From contig CBIFVZ010000029.1 in the NCBI GenBank assembly GCA_966185765.1, positions 1 to 40,558 on the forward strand: a stretch of 40,558 nucleotides of DNA, in the 5' to 3' direction. The notes beneath the pieces are model-generated. The model was not told the origin of the DNA, ran no database searches, and worked only from the letters and a program-made list of their open reading frames with translations. The position numbers and the translations under genes were made by a program. Shown here one piece after another: positions 1 to 8,186 of the stretch. The DNA is from CBIFVZ01 sp966185765. GTDB lineage: Bacteria > Pseudomonadota > Gammaproteobacteria > Enterobacterales > Enterobacteriaceae. Numbering within the stretch: the first letter of the stretch is position 1; each line of letters opens with the position of its first letter.

Positions 1-841
1 TACAACTTCTTTGCAATTCATTTTGAAACTTCAATTCATTCCAACCAACAGTTGCACGGTGATAGTATCCTGGCGTTGTTCTGGCAATAGCCAAAATATC
101 AATAACATCTTGTAAATTATAGAAATCTTGAGAATAATTAAGTCCATGAATAGCAAAAGCGACGAGATCTTCACGAGAATGCAAGCCGCATTGTTCCGCC
201 TTTACCAGGAAGGAATCTATTTTATGGCAAACTTCTTTACGCTTTATAACATCATTTATTTTTTTTATTTTACTTAATATATTATTAATTATACCTATAC
301 GTCTCAGTTTATCATAAGGAAGATGCATATCAGCATTGTTTATTAAAGTGTCATTATGTTGAGGAAGGGAAATTTTATACCATTCTCCGTCAACATTAAA
401 TGTCCATTCATTCACCAAATGACCAGCCAAAAGCAAATTTAATTGCTGAGGATTAAGAATCCATGTTAATTGATAAAGAACCCTTGCATCATAGTAACGA
501 AACATATTCCTCTGCCTCTCCTCATCAATTAAGAATAGCATTGAGGATAATTTATCAATTAATAACTGTTGCGACACAGAGCTTTTGAGCAATACAATTT
601 TTGAAAGTTTACTTTCAATTTTATGTTTGCTTTCCAGTTCACTCATCAGTCTCGACCAATCATTAGCCTCAAGGCTATTTAATTGTATGAGATAAGGATA
701 GAGGTGAGACTGCGGTAATAATAATGGCGATATTATTTCTATTGGTTCAAATTTTGCCGGAATATCTGTTACTAACATGCGATCAACTAGTGCATAATCA
801 TTTATAGTCAAATCCTGCGCTCTGGAAATTTGTATTTCCAT
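1..841 (-). CDS. DUF4123-family type VI secretion adaptor (partial)
   Basis: The minus strand is open from an ATG at 841 to the window edge (280 codons, no stop), so the C-terminus is missing. The N-terminal part resembles DUF4123 adaptor (Tap/TEC) proteins, which load effectors onto VgrG: an early acidic 'NDYALVD' strand, 'SPLLLPQSHLYPYLIQL', and the family signature 'FRYYDARVLYQL' followed by 'LNPQQLNLLLAGHL'. The remainder is a lysine- and isoleucine-rich extension I do not recognise. It starts 12 bp after the vgrG stop, so the two are probably cotranscribed and the adaptor should serve that VgrG. Base composition is strikingly AT-rich compared with the housekeeping genes, which suggests horizontal acquisition. 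The cognate effector and immunity genes would lie beyond the left edge. The domain call rests on motif recognition only. Confidence 0.75.
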   Translation of the reverse strand, partial: MEIQISRAQDLTINDYALVDRMLVTDIPAKFEPIEIISPLLLPQSHLYPYLIQLNSLEANDWSRLMSELESKHKIESKLSKIVLLKSSVSQQLLIDKLSSMLFLIDEERQRNMFRYYDARVLYQLTWILNPQQLNLLLAGHLVNEWTFNVDGEWYKISLPQHNDTLINNADMHLPYDKLRRIGIINNILSKIKKINDVIKRKEVCHKIDSFLVKAEQCGLHSREDLVAFAIHGLNYSQDFYNLQDVIDILAIARTTPGYYHRATVGWNELKFQNELQRSC

Positions 842-853
842 TAATCCGCTCAA

Positions 854-3220
854 CTATTTCAGTGGTACTAATGCATCGCCGTTCTGTGCAGCTTCGGACA
901 ACATTACTTCACAAGCAGTGAATCCCGGATGTGTTTTATTAAGTATCGCAGGGCCCGAGTAATTAAAGTTAGAGCTTTTAATATTAAAATCCCCAGCAGT
1001 ACCACTCTCTATTTTTCCCGGCTCGATAGAGATATATGAATCACCACATTGTAATGTTATTTTCTTTTGCGAAGAAATAATAACTTCATCTTCAGAGCTT
1101 GTTATATTAAGTTTCTTCGCAGAAAAAACATCAAGCGCTCCTGTTTGCGCTTGAATTTCAACTTTACCTGTTGCAGCAACGAGCTTCATACCTAACTCAT
1201 GAACGAAAGCTACAAATCCTTTTTTAGCGGACAGGACCATTCTTTTTAATGAACTTATCTCACTATTTCCACCAGCAGTCATTATCTGATTATGGTTGGA
1301 ACTTAGTTGTATATGTTCCTGACTCGATAACGCAATCCCTGCAGGTGCGCCAAGAATAATTGCTGGCTCTTTAAGATCACTAATACTTTCGTGTAAGAAG
1401 TCTTGCTGTGACGTATTATCTAAGGCTTCAATATCAGCAGTGCGAAGTAATCCAGATAACGATTCAGCCAGAGACAAAGCGTTGGCGAGTTGACGCTTGA
1501 TTTCATCCATACTCGTCTGGGAGCCTTCAGCGAGCGGCTGGGCATAAGAATTGATGAAAATCCCCTTCCCGGCGCGAATTGCGCCCCAGGCGTCAGTTCT
1601 TAACTCAAACCCTGCACCACGTTGCTCGCGGTTTGCATCTACAAGATAACCGAGATTGATCTGCGACTTACCTGAATGCTCCGTCGAAATCTTAATTGAC
1701 TCTTTACCGCGGTTATCGTCCAGGCGAATTTTGTTATTAGTGGGTGTGCGCAGAACGTTGCGCCGATAGTTCTCAATAGTGACGTGGTCCGGGTGCGCGC
1801 TGTCATGCAACACGCCAGCAATATAAGGCCTGTCAGGATTACCGTCTTCAAAGGCAATGGCGACTTCGGTGCCTGCCAGTAGCGGCAGATGCAGACCGTA
1901 AGTATCTCCCGCATAAGGCCGTGCCTGACGCACCCACAGGCTTTCAAACCCTGTATCCCAGCTTGCGCGGTCAAAGAGCATATTGACCCGGTAGCGACCG
2001 TCTTTATCAATGTGGCCGTAGATGTCGTTTTGCTGTGTGCTGGTCACGCGCGCGGGCAACGTTCCCGCCATAACCGGACGTTGCCTGAGCGCCGGGCGAT
2101 ACCTATAACGCCCAAAGGCAGGAATGGCGGTAAATTCTGTTTCCAGACTGCGGTCACGGCGTGCGGTGCAGCGCATGCCTGTTATCACCACACCTTTAGC
2201 AAAGACCTCTTCCACTCCGCCGCCGCTGACTTTCACTAGCGCCCCGGCGGCCAGTGCGGCTGCATTACAGACACCCGAAAGCCGGGTTTGGCTGTTCAGA
2301 TAACGTTCATGACGCAGATGTGCGTAAAATGCGCCGCTTTCTGGCTCGGCATTCAGGTTGTCGCCTTGTGTCAGGTAATTACTGGCAAAATGGTATGACT
2401 CACCGTAGGTGGTTTCATCCCCGCTGGTCACATCAGCCTGGGCATCCATATCCGCCGTGGCATCGCGGTAGTTATAATCACGGGTAAAAACTGCTTTTTC
2501 TACCACCCTGTGGCGACTTGCCATACTCCACACGGACTCCTGCGCACCATCATGCATACCTGAAGGCGCGACCGCCGGCAGCGTTATTTCTGGTGCATAG
2601 CCCTGCTGTGCGTCGTAAAACTCAACAACATCAATATGCAGCCGGGTATCCGCGCTAAAACGAAACCAAATCCCTACCTCTGCCAGCAGGCGAGAAATAA
2701 AAATTAGATCGTCCTCTCCATACTGCATTACCTGTTCACGACGAGGATATTCCCGTGTGAGGTCAAACAAAAAGTCCTGCCCGCGCATGCCGTGGCGCTC
2801 ACGCAGTATTTTTTCCACGATCTGCGGCACCGACATATCCTGATAAATAGCGTTCTGACGACTACGTTTAAGAAGCGCGAGGCGTGGCTGTAGCGTAAGC
2901 GTATAGCGGGTTTCATCACGTGAGCTGGAGATCCGGTTAAATGCGGTAACAACCCCTTGCAGAGTACGCACCGGTTGCTGTAGCGGCACACCAAACGCCT
3001 GCGCCACTTTTGCATGTAGCACCAGCTGTGCCGGTTTCATTAGCATTTGCTGCGGTGTGAGGGTGTGATCGGTGGAGGTGAATTCAATGTTCCAGCGAAA
3101 GGGTCGGCTTAAGGATTCCCGGCCTTCCAGCGCCAGCACGTCAAGAGAGGAAGTACAATTTTGCACCGATAACCGGTGATGGCTGTGGCTAAAAATGAGT
3201 ACAGGGACAGCATCTGTCAT
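854..3220 (-). CDS. vgrG: Type VI secretion tip protein VgrG
   Basis: This is a 788-aa VgrG spike protein, which trimerises at the tip of the type VI needle and carries effectors. I placed the start at 3220, not the upstream in-frame ATG at 3301, because a strong GGAGG lies 6 bp before it and the protein then begins in typical VgrG style. Order of domains: gp27-like base (about residues 10-370), gp5/OB-fold with 'DRPYIAGVLHD' and the 'NNKIRLDD' motif near 450-510, then a repetitive DUF2345-type beta-helix to about 760, ending in a short tail ('CEVMLSEAAQ'). The first two thirds have normal GC content, while the 3' third (below roughly 1500) is AT-rich like the adaptor gene downstream. That points to a swapped C-terminal module matched to its effector. 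No hcp or sheath genes are visible here. Confidence 0.93.
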   Translation of the reverse strand: MTDAVPVLIFSHSHHRLSVQNCTSSLDVLALEGRESLSRPFRWNIEFTSTDHTLTPQQMLMKPAQLVLHAKVAQAFGVPLQQPVRTLQGVVTAFNRISSSRDETRYTLTLQPRLALLKRSRQNAIYQDMSVPQIVEKILRERHGMRGQDFLFDLTREYPRREQVMQYGEDDLIFISRLLAEVGIWFRFSADTRLHIDVVEFYDAQQGYAPEITLPAVAPSGMHDGAQESVWSMASRHRVVEKAVFTRDYNYRDATADMDAQADVTSGDETTYGESYHFASNYLTQGDNLNAEPESGAFYAHLRHERYLNSQTRLSGVCNAAALAAGALVKVSGGGVEEVFAKGVVITGMRCTARRDRSLETEFTAIPAFGRYRYRPALRQRPVMAGTLPARVTSTQQNDIYGHIDKDGRYRVNMLFDRASWDTGFESLWVRQARPYAGDTYGLHLPLLAGTEVAIAFEDGNPDRPYIAGVLHDSAHPDHVTIENYRRNVLRTPTNNKIRLDDNRGKESIKISTEHSGKSQINLGYLVDANREQRGAGFELRTDAWGAIRAGKGIFINSYAQPLAEGSQTSMDEIKRQLANALSLAESLSGLLRTADIEALDNTSQQDFLHESISDLKEPAIILGAPAGIALSSQEHIQLSSNHNQIMTAGGNSEISSLKRMVLSAKKGFVAFVHELGMKLVAATGKVEIQAQTGALDVFSAKKLNITSSEDEVIISSQKKITLQCGDSYISIEPGKIESGTAGDFNIKSSNFNYSGPAILNKTHPGFTACEVMLSEAAQNGDALVPLK

Positions 3221-3494
3221 AACTGACCTCCAGTGTCGGTTAGATAGCGTAAGAGTGGAGAAAGGACATGCTACCGCCCGTAGCCAACTGCCAAGGCTCA
3301 TCAGGCGAACGGGTCATGACGACATCAGAATATCCGGATTTGCAGGTATTACGCAGCCTAAGGATAAATGCCCTGCGAGGTGACGTTGATTAAACCGGAG
3401 TGATAAATGACCACAGATATTATGATTGTTATTAAATCAGAAGGTGTTGATTTGTAAAGACGTAATACAACTATATTAGTAAGTTTCCCTAATA

Positions 3495-3517
3495 ATGTAT
3501 TCATCAGGTAAATACAT
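3495..3517. promoter_or_regulatory. Inverted repeat, possible operator upstream of vgrG
   Basis: ATGTATT and its perfect complement AATACAT are separated by 9 bp, in AT-rich DNA about 275 bp upstream of the vgrG start. It could be a regulator site or part of an H-NS-type curved region. No specific regulator can be named. Confidence 0.25.
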
Positions 3518-3633
3518 AACAATCAGGCATAAACAGGAATAATGCTTTGGTGCAAAATTATTGCGGATTAAGGCTTATCATTAGTGTTCTTCTTAAGAGG
3601 AAATGAAAAAAACCTAAATTAAATACGATTCAT

Positions 3634-3762
3634 ATGCTGTTAGCTCAAATTAAAAAGCAACCATTTAGTGCCAAAATAATTGCCTTTGACAGCAAGGGTC
3701 CATACGGATTCCCTAATCCGCAGGGCGCGGGGTATCGCTCTGCGTTGTCTGCACTACAGTAA
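3634..3762 (+). CDS. Possible 42-aa ORF, unrecognised
   Basis: An ATG-initiated frame of 42 codons ends 24 bp before the TIM-barrel gene. It would encode a short basic-to-neutral peptide with a 'DSKGPYGFPNPQGAGY' stretch rich in glycine and proline. No convincing ribosome binding site precedes it. The CGGATT/AATCCG stem at 3705-3720 lies inside it, so the sequence may be a leader or operator rather than a gene. I recognise no family. Confidence 0.2.
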   Translation: MLLAQIKKQPFSAKIIAFDSKGPYGFPNPQGAGYRSALSALQ

Positions 3763-3786
3763 CTAGATTGCCACCAGGAGACCGCT

Positions 3787-4710
3787 ATGAAACGCTACCT
3801 TGACTGCAACGCATCTGAATTACGCAATATCAGCAAGGCCGACCTCATCTACGCGATTCGCGCCAGTGAAGGCCGCATCCTTGTCAGTGAATCTATCGGT
3901 GCTACGCAACCGCTGCTTAACGGCATCACTAATGCTGAGCTGGCCGCAAGCCAGGGCGCAGATATTTTACTGCTCAATCTGTTCGATGTTGATAACCCTC
4001 ACATTGCCGGGCTACCGGACGGTATTAAACCTGAAGAAACGCTGCGCGAGCTACAACGCCTGACCGGGCGCGTCATCGGCGTCAACCTTGAAGCTGTCGA
4101 CCCGGCATTTAAAAGTGACCATCAGGAGTTCTGGAGCATGACCGCTGGTCGTGCTGCAACCGCCAGCAACGCGCGCCGCCTTTATGAGATGGGCGCTCGC
4201 ATGGTGGTGCTGACCGGCAACCCGAACAATGGTGTGAGTAATGCAGCACTTGGCGCTGCGCTGGCAGAAATACGTGACGAGATCGGTGACAAAATGGTGC
4301 TCGCAACCGGCAAAATGCACGGCGCGGGTATCGTGCGCGAAAGTGGAAGTCAGTTAATAAGCGAAGACGATATCGCCCGCTTTGTTGATAACGGCGCCGA
4401 TATCGTACTTATCCCGGCTCCCGGCACTATTCCTGGCATGACGCAGCAAAAAGTCGCCCGGCTCATTGAAGTCACCCAACAGCGTGGTGCGCTTGCCATG
4501 ACCGCCATCGGCACCTCGCAGGAAGGCGCAGACAGAGAAACCATTCGCCAGATTGCACTGATGAGCAAGATGGCCGGAGCCGACCTGCACCACATCGGCG
4601 ATACCGGCTATCTGGGTCTGGCTTTGCCAGAAAATATCTTCGCTTACAGTGTGGTTATCCGCGGTGTACGCCATACTTACTCGCGCATTGCGCGCTCGAT
4701 AAACCGTTAA
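3787..4710 (+). CDS. Putative TIM-barrel enzyme, PEP-mutase-like (DUF7916-type)
   Basis: This 307-aa protein has an ATG preceded by CCAGGAG at good spacing. Its layout is that of a beta/alpha barrel: repeated hydrophobic strands ending in small or acidic residues, 'GADILLLNLFDV' near 55-66, 'GARMVVLTGNPN' near 139-150, 'MVLATGKMHG' near 172, 'GADIVLIPAPGTIPG' near 204, 'AIGTSQEGAD' near 240 and 'GADLHHIGDTGYLG' near 264. The last two look like phosphate-binding turns. It resembles an uncharacterised family sometimes annotated as a PEP phosphonomutase or, misleadingly, as a haloacid dehalogenase; its substrate is unknown to me. No membrane segment or signal peptide is present. It stands alone, 93 bp upstream of phoP, in the place purB occupies in K-12. 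A perfect TTGACA lies at 3686-3691 but the -10 is poor. Confidence 0.7.
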   Translation: MKRYLDCNASELRNISKADLIYAIRASEGRILVSESIGATQPLLNGITNAELAASQGADILLLNLFDVDNPHIAGLPDGIKPEETLRELQRLTGRVIGVNLEAVDPAFKSDHQEFWSMTAGRAATASNARRLYEMGARMVVLTGNPNNGVSNAALGAALAEIRDEIGDKMVLATGKMHGAGIVRESGSQLISEDDIARFVDNGADIVLIPAPGTIPGMTQQKVARLIEVTQQRGALAMTAIGTSQEGADRETIRQIALMSKMAGADLHHIGDTGYLGLALPENIFAYSVVIRGVRHTYSRIARSINR

Positions 4711-4765
4711 ATCAGGGAATCTTTGGTATTCCTGGAATATTTCACCCTGATGCAAAAAATCGCGC

Positions 4766-4771
4766 TAGAAT
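4766..4771 (+). promoter_or_regulatory. Putative phoP -10 element
   Basis: TAGAAT lies about 33 bp before the phoP ATG, in a context (CGCTAGA-TGTTC) that matches my recollection of the E. coli phoP promoter. There is no good -35 hexamer at 17 bp, as expected for an activator-dependent promoter. However, I cannot see the usual pair of GTTTA repeats spaced 11 bp apart that PhoP binds. Confidence 0.4.
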
Positions 4772-4803
4772 GTTCGGAATTAACTGAATACTCAGGAGTA
4801 ATC

Positions 4804-5475
4804 ATGCGGGTTCTCGTTGTGGAAGATAATGCGCTGCTGCGCCATCACCTCAAAGTGCAGTTACGCGAGCTGGGCCATCAGGTCGATGCGGCAGAAGACG
4901 CCAAAGAGGCCGACTATTTTCTGCATGAACACACGCCGGATATCGCCATTGTGGATTTGGGGCTGCCGGATGAAGACGGCATGTCCCTGATTCGCCGCTG
5001 GCGTTCGCAAGAGGTGACAATGCCGATTCTGGTGCTCACCGCCCGCGAAGGCTGGCAGGACAAAGTCGAAGTGCTCGGTGCTGGTGCCGACGATTACGTG
5101 ACCAAACCTTTCCATCTTGAAGAGGTCGTAGCACGTATGCAGGCATTGATGCGTCGTAACAGCGGCCTGGCCTCACAGGTGATTTCCATGCCGCCGTTTC
5201 AGGTGGATTTATCGCGCCGCGAGCTGTCCATTAGCGACAACCTGATTAAGCTCACGGCTTTTGAATACACCATTATGGAGACGCTTATCCGTAATGCCGG
5301 AAAGGTCGTCAGCAAGGATTCACTGATGTTACAGCTTTATCCCGACGCTGAGTTACGTGAAAGCCACACCATTGACGTACTGATGGGCCGTCTGCGCAAG
5401 AAAATTCAGGCCGAGTATGCAGGGGATGTGATTACCACCGTACGCGGCCAGGGCTACCGATTCGATCTGGAATAA
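4804..5475 (+). CDS. phoP: Response regulator PhoP
   Basis: This is a 223-aa OmpR-family response regulator of the PhoPQ system, which controls Mg2+ homeostasis, acid and antimicrobial-peptide responses and virulence traits. The receiver domain (1-118) has the acidic pocket 'VVEDN', phosphoacceptor Asp51 in 'IVDLGLP', the Thr of 'VLTAREG' and the conserved Lys of 'VTKPF'. The winged-helix DNA-binding domain (about 130-223) ends 'TTVRGQGYRFDLE'. I chose the ATG at 4804 because it follows CAGGAG and gives exactly the family length; the longer upstream frame from 4723 adds unrelated residues. Its stop codon directly abuts the phoQ ATG, so the pair is translationally linked. Confidence 0.97.
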   Translation: MRVLVVEDNALLRHHLKVQLRELGHQVDAAEDAKEADYFLHEHTPDIAIVDLGLPDEDGMSLIRRWRSQEVTMPILVLTAREGWQDKVEVLGAGADDYVTKPFHLEEVVARMQALMRRNSGLASQVISMPPFQVDLSRRELSISDNLIKLTAFEYTIMETLIRNAGKVVSKDSLMLQLYPDAELRESHTIDVLMGRLRKKIQAEYAGDVITTVRGQGYRFDLE

Positions 5476-6936
5476 ATGAAACTCCTTCGCTATTTGCACC
5501 CGCTCTCGCTGCGGGTTCGCTTTTTGCTGGCAACAGCCGCCGTTGTGCTGGTTCTGTCGCTCGCCTACGGCGTGGTAGCGCTGGTGGGTTACAGCGTCAG
5601 TTTTGATAAAACGTCATTTCGCCTGCTGCGAGGCGAAAGCAACTTGTTTTACACCCTGGCCGAATGGCGGGATGGGCGTATCGTGGTTAACGTTCCGGAA
5701 AACCTCGATATGCAAAGCCCCACGCTCACGCTTATCTATGATGATGAAGGCCATCTGCTCTGGCAGCAGCGGGATGTTCCGGATATGGTTAAACAAATTC
5801 GTCGCGAATGGCTGAATACCGACGGCTTTCACGAGCTTGAAGCGCCCTACAATACCAGCAGCACGCTGCTGCGCGGTAACGCGATGCTTCAGCAACAGTT
5901 GAAGGTGTTTCGCGATGAGGAAGATGAAAATGAGATGACTCACTCCGTTGCCATCAACCGTTACCCCGCCACCGCGACTATGCCTGCTCTGACAATAGCC
6001 GTAATAGATACCACCCCCATTGAGCTTAAACACTCTTATGTCGTCTGGAGCTGGTTTATCTACGTCCTGCTGGCCAACCTGTTACTGGTGGTACCGCTTT
6101 TGTGGGTGGCCGCCTGGTGGAGCCTGCGCCCCATAGAAGCCCTGTCGCGCGAAGTACGGGAGCTGGAACAGCATGACAGAGAGAGTCTTAACCCGGACAC
6201 CACCCGTGAACTGACAAGCCTCGTTAATAACCTCAACCATTTGTTAAAAAGCGAACGTGAGCGCTATGACAAATACCGTACCACACTCACCGACCTTACC
6301 CATAGTCTGAAAACACCGCTGGCAGTGCTGCAAAGTACGCTGCGTTCGCTGCGTACCAGCAAGCTCGATGTTGAACAGGCAGAACCGGTAATGCTGGAGC
6401 AGATAAGCCGTATTTCCCAACAAATTGGCTATTACCTGCATCGCGCCAGTATGCGCGGCGGTAGTGCGCTGCTGAGCCGTGAACTGCACCCGGTTGCACC
6501 GCTGCTGGATAGCCTCACCTCTGCACTGAATAAGGTCTATCAGCGCAAAGGGGTTTCCATCACGCTGGATATCTCGCCGGAAATTACCTTTATTGGGGAG
6601 AAAAATGACTTTCTGGAGGCACTGGGCAACGTACTTGATAACGCCTGTAAGTATTGCCTGGAGTTTGTTGAAGTCAGCGTGCGTCAGGAAGACGACACGC
6701 TGCATCTGATTGTCGAAGACGACGGTCCTGGCATTCCACAAAGCAAACGCGTGCTGGTGTTTGACCGTGGCCAGCGGGCCGATACCTTACGCCCAGGCCA
6801 GGGCGTGGGCCTTGCTGTCGCGCGTGATGTTGTAAGCCAGTATGACGGCGAAATCCTTACTGGCGACAGTGAGCTGGGCGGTGCGCGTATGGAGGTGGTA
6901 TTTGGCCGCCAGCGCCCGAGCGACGACGAGAGCTGA
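5476..6936 (+). CDS. phoQ: Sensor histidine kinase PhoQ
   Basis: This 486-aa inner-membrane kinase matches the E. coli protein in length. TM1 lies near residues 17-38 and TM2 near 193-215. Between them is the periplasmic PhoQ sensor with an acidic cluster ('RDEEDENEMT' near 147-156) that binds divalent cations and cationic peptides. A HAMP region follows ('SLRPIEALSREVREL'), then the DHp helix with phosphoacceptor His in 'LTDLTHSLKTPL' near 277. The ATPase core has an N box ('NVLDNACKY'), a G1 box ('VEDDGPGIP') and a G2 box ('GQGVGLAV'). It starts immediately after the phoP TAA with no gap. The next gene, roxA, begins 74 bp downstream with its own likely start region. Confidence 0.97.
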   Translation: MKLLRYLHPLSLRVRFLLATAAVVLVLSLAYGVVALVGYSVSFDKTSFRLLRGESNLFYTLAEWRDGRIVVNVPENLDMQSPTLTLIYDDEGHLLWQQRDVPDMVKQIRREWLNTDGFHELEAPYNTSSTLLRGNAMLQQQLKVFRDEEDENEMTHSVAINRYPATATMPALTIAVIDTTPIELKHSYVVWSWFIYVLLANLLLVVPLLWVAAWWSLRPIEALSREVRELEQHDRESLNPDTTRELTSLVNNLNHLLKSERERYDKYRTTLTDLTHSLKTPLAVLQSTLRSLRTSKLDVEQAEPVMLEQISRISQQIGYYLHRASMRGGSALLSRELHPVAPLLDSLTSALNKVYQRKGVSITLDISPEITFIGEKNDFLEALGNVLDNACKYCLEFVEVSVRQEDDTLHLIVEDDGPGIPQSKRVLVFDRGQRADTLRPGQGVGLAVARDVVSQYDGEILTGDSELGGARMEVVFGRQRPSDDES

Positions 6937-7010
6937 GCCGGAGATTCCCCACGACGAAAGACGGCGCCTGTGCCAGAATAGATAGCATTTCTCGTGCGAT
7001 GGAAAACATC

Positions 7011-8132
7011 ATGGATTACCACTTAGAACTCAACTGGCCTGACTTTATTCAACGCTACTGGCAAAAGCGCCCGGTGGTGTTAAAACGCGGGTTCGCCAAC
7101 TTTATTGATCCCATTTCACCAGACGAGCTGGCTGGCCTTGCGATGGAAAGCGAGGTGGACAGTCGTCTTGTCAGTCATCTTGACGGCAAATGGCAGGTCA
7201 GCCACGGTCCGTTTGAAAGCTACGACCACATGGGCGAAAGCAACTGGTCGCTGCTGGTGCAGGCGGTAAATCACTGGCACGAGCCAGCTTCGGCGCTGAT
7301 GCGCCCGTTCCGCGTGCTGCCAGACTGGCGTGTGGATGACCTGATGATCTCCTTCTCGGTGCCGGGCGGCGGCGTCGGTCCACATCTCGATCAGTACGAT
7401 GTGTTTATTATTCAGGGAATAGGCCGTCGCCGCTGGCGTGTGGGCGAAAAAACGCCGATGAAACAACACTGCCCTCACCCGGATCTGCTACAAGTCGATC
7501 CGTTCCAGGCAATCATTGATGAAGAACTGGAGTCGGGCGATATTCTCTACATTCCCCCCGGTTTCCCGCATGAAGGGTATTCTCTGGAAAACTCGATGAA
7601 CTACTCGGTAGGCTTTCGTGCGCCAAGCGGTCGTGAGCTGATTAGCGGCTTTGCCGACTTTGTACTGAGTCGTGAATTAGGCAGCCGCCGCTATGCTGAC
7701 CCGGATGTACCCGCGCGTGATAATCCGACTGACATTCTGCCGCAGGAACTGGAGCGAGTACGCGAGATGATGCTGGAACTGATTAACGAACCGACCCAGT
7801 TCCGCGAGTGGTTTGGCGAGTTTATTACCCAGTCACGTCACGAACTGGACGTTGCACCGGCAGAACCACCGTATCAACCAGATGAAATCTACGATGCCCT
7901 CTCCCAGGGCGACACGCTGACACGCCTCGGCGGACTTCGCGTGCTGCGCATTGGTGAAGATATTTTCGTCAACGGCGAGAAAGTGGAAAGCCCACATCGT
8001 CCGGCACTGAATGCGCTGGCGGATAACGTACAGCTACAGGCGCATCACTTTGGCGATGCGCTGGATGACCCGTCCTTCCTGGCCGCTCTGGCAGCACTGG
8101 TTAACAGCGGTTACTGGTACTTTACCGACTAA
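7011..8132 (+). CDS. roxA: 50S ribosomal protein L16 arginine 3-hydroxylase RoxA
   Basis: This 373-aa JmjC-type 2-oxoglutarate/Fe(II) oxygenase (YcfD) hydroxylates an arginine of ribosomal protein L16. The iron ligands are visible as His125 and Asp127 in 'GPHLDQYDV' and His187 in 'GFPHEGY'. The N-terminal cupin core (1-205) is followed by the dimerisation and winged-helix regions. I placed the start at the second ATG, 7011, because 'MDYHLELNWPDF' aligns with the E. coli N-terminus and gives the family length of 373; the ATG at 6999 would add four residues. It follows phoQ as in K-12 and is closed by two stem-loops directly downstream. Confidence 0.95.
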   Translation: MDYHLELNWPDFIQRYWQKRPVVLKRGFANFIDPISPDELAGLAMESEVDSRLVSHLDGKWQVSHGPFESYDHMGESNWSLLVQAVNHWHEPASALMRPFRVLPDWRVDDLMISFSVPGGGVGPHLDQYDVFIIQGIGRRRWRVGEKTPMKQHCPHPDLLQVDPFQAIIDEELESGDILYIPPGFPHEGYSLENSMNYSVGFRAPSGRELISGFADFVLSRELGSRRYADPDVPARDNPTDILPQELERVREMMLELINEPTQFREWFGEFITQSRHELDVAPAEPPYQPDEIYDALSQGDTLTRLGGLRVLRIGEDIFVNGEKVESPHRPALNALADNVQLQAHHFGDALDDPSFLAALAALVNSGYWYFTD

Positions 8133-8153
8133 GCCAGTTTGGCACTTTCTTTT

Positions 8154-8181
8154 GCAGGTGGAATGACATTATTCCACCTGC
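8154..8181 (+). terminator. Stem-loop downstream of roxA
   Basis: An 11-bp perfect stem GCAGGTGGAAT/ATTCCACCTGC encloses a 6-nt loop 21 bp after the roxA stop. It has no U-tract of its own, so it probably acts as a 3' stabiliser or together with the terminator just downstream. Confidence 0.55.
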
Positions 8182-8186
8182 AATGT

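Larger units (their letters stand above)
3221..3786. other. AT-rich intergenic region
   Basis: This 566-bp gap separates the divergent vgrG and TIM-barrel genes. The section from about 3400 to 3640 is very AT-rich and probably carries the leftward vgrG promoter. A possible minus-strand pair (TTGTTA, 17 bp, TACATT) lies within 3495-3525 but is unproven. An inverted repeat ATGTATT/AATACAT occupies 3495-3517 and a 6-bp stem CGGATT/AATCCG lies at 3705-3720. The only open frame I would mention is 3634-3762 (42 codons), listed separately. Confidence 0.6.

Noticed and set aside
3195..3383. A 62-codon plus-strand frame over the vgrG start
   Set aside because: It overlaps the vgrG start and ribosome site in antisense, and nothing supports its translation.
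4695..4710. A PhoP box on the minus strand at the end of the TIM-barrel gene (GATTTA/GGTTTA)
   Set aside because: The repeats are 8 bp apart start to start instead of 11 and lie inside coding sequence on the wrong strand.
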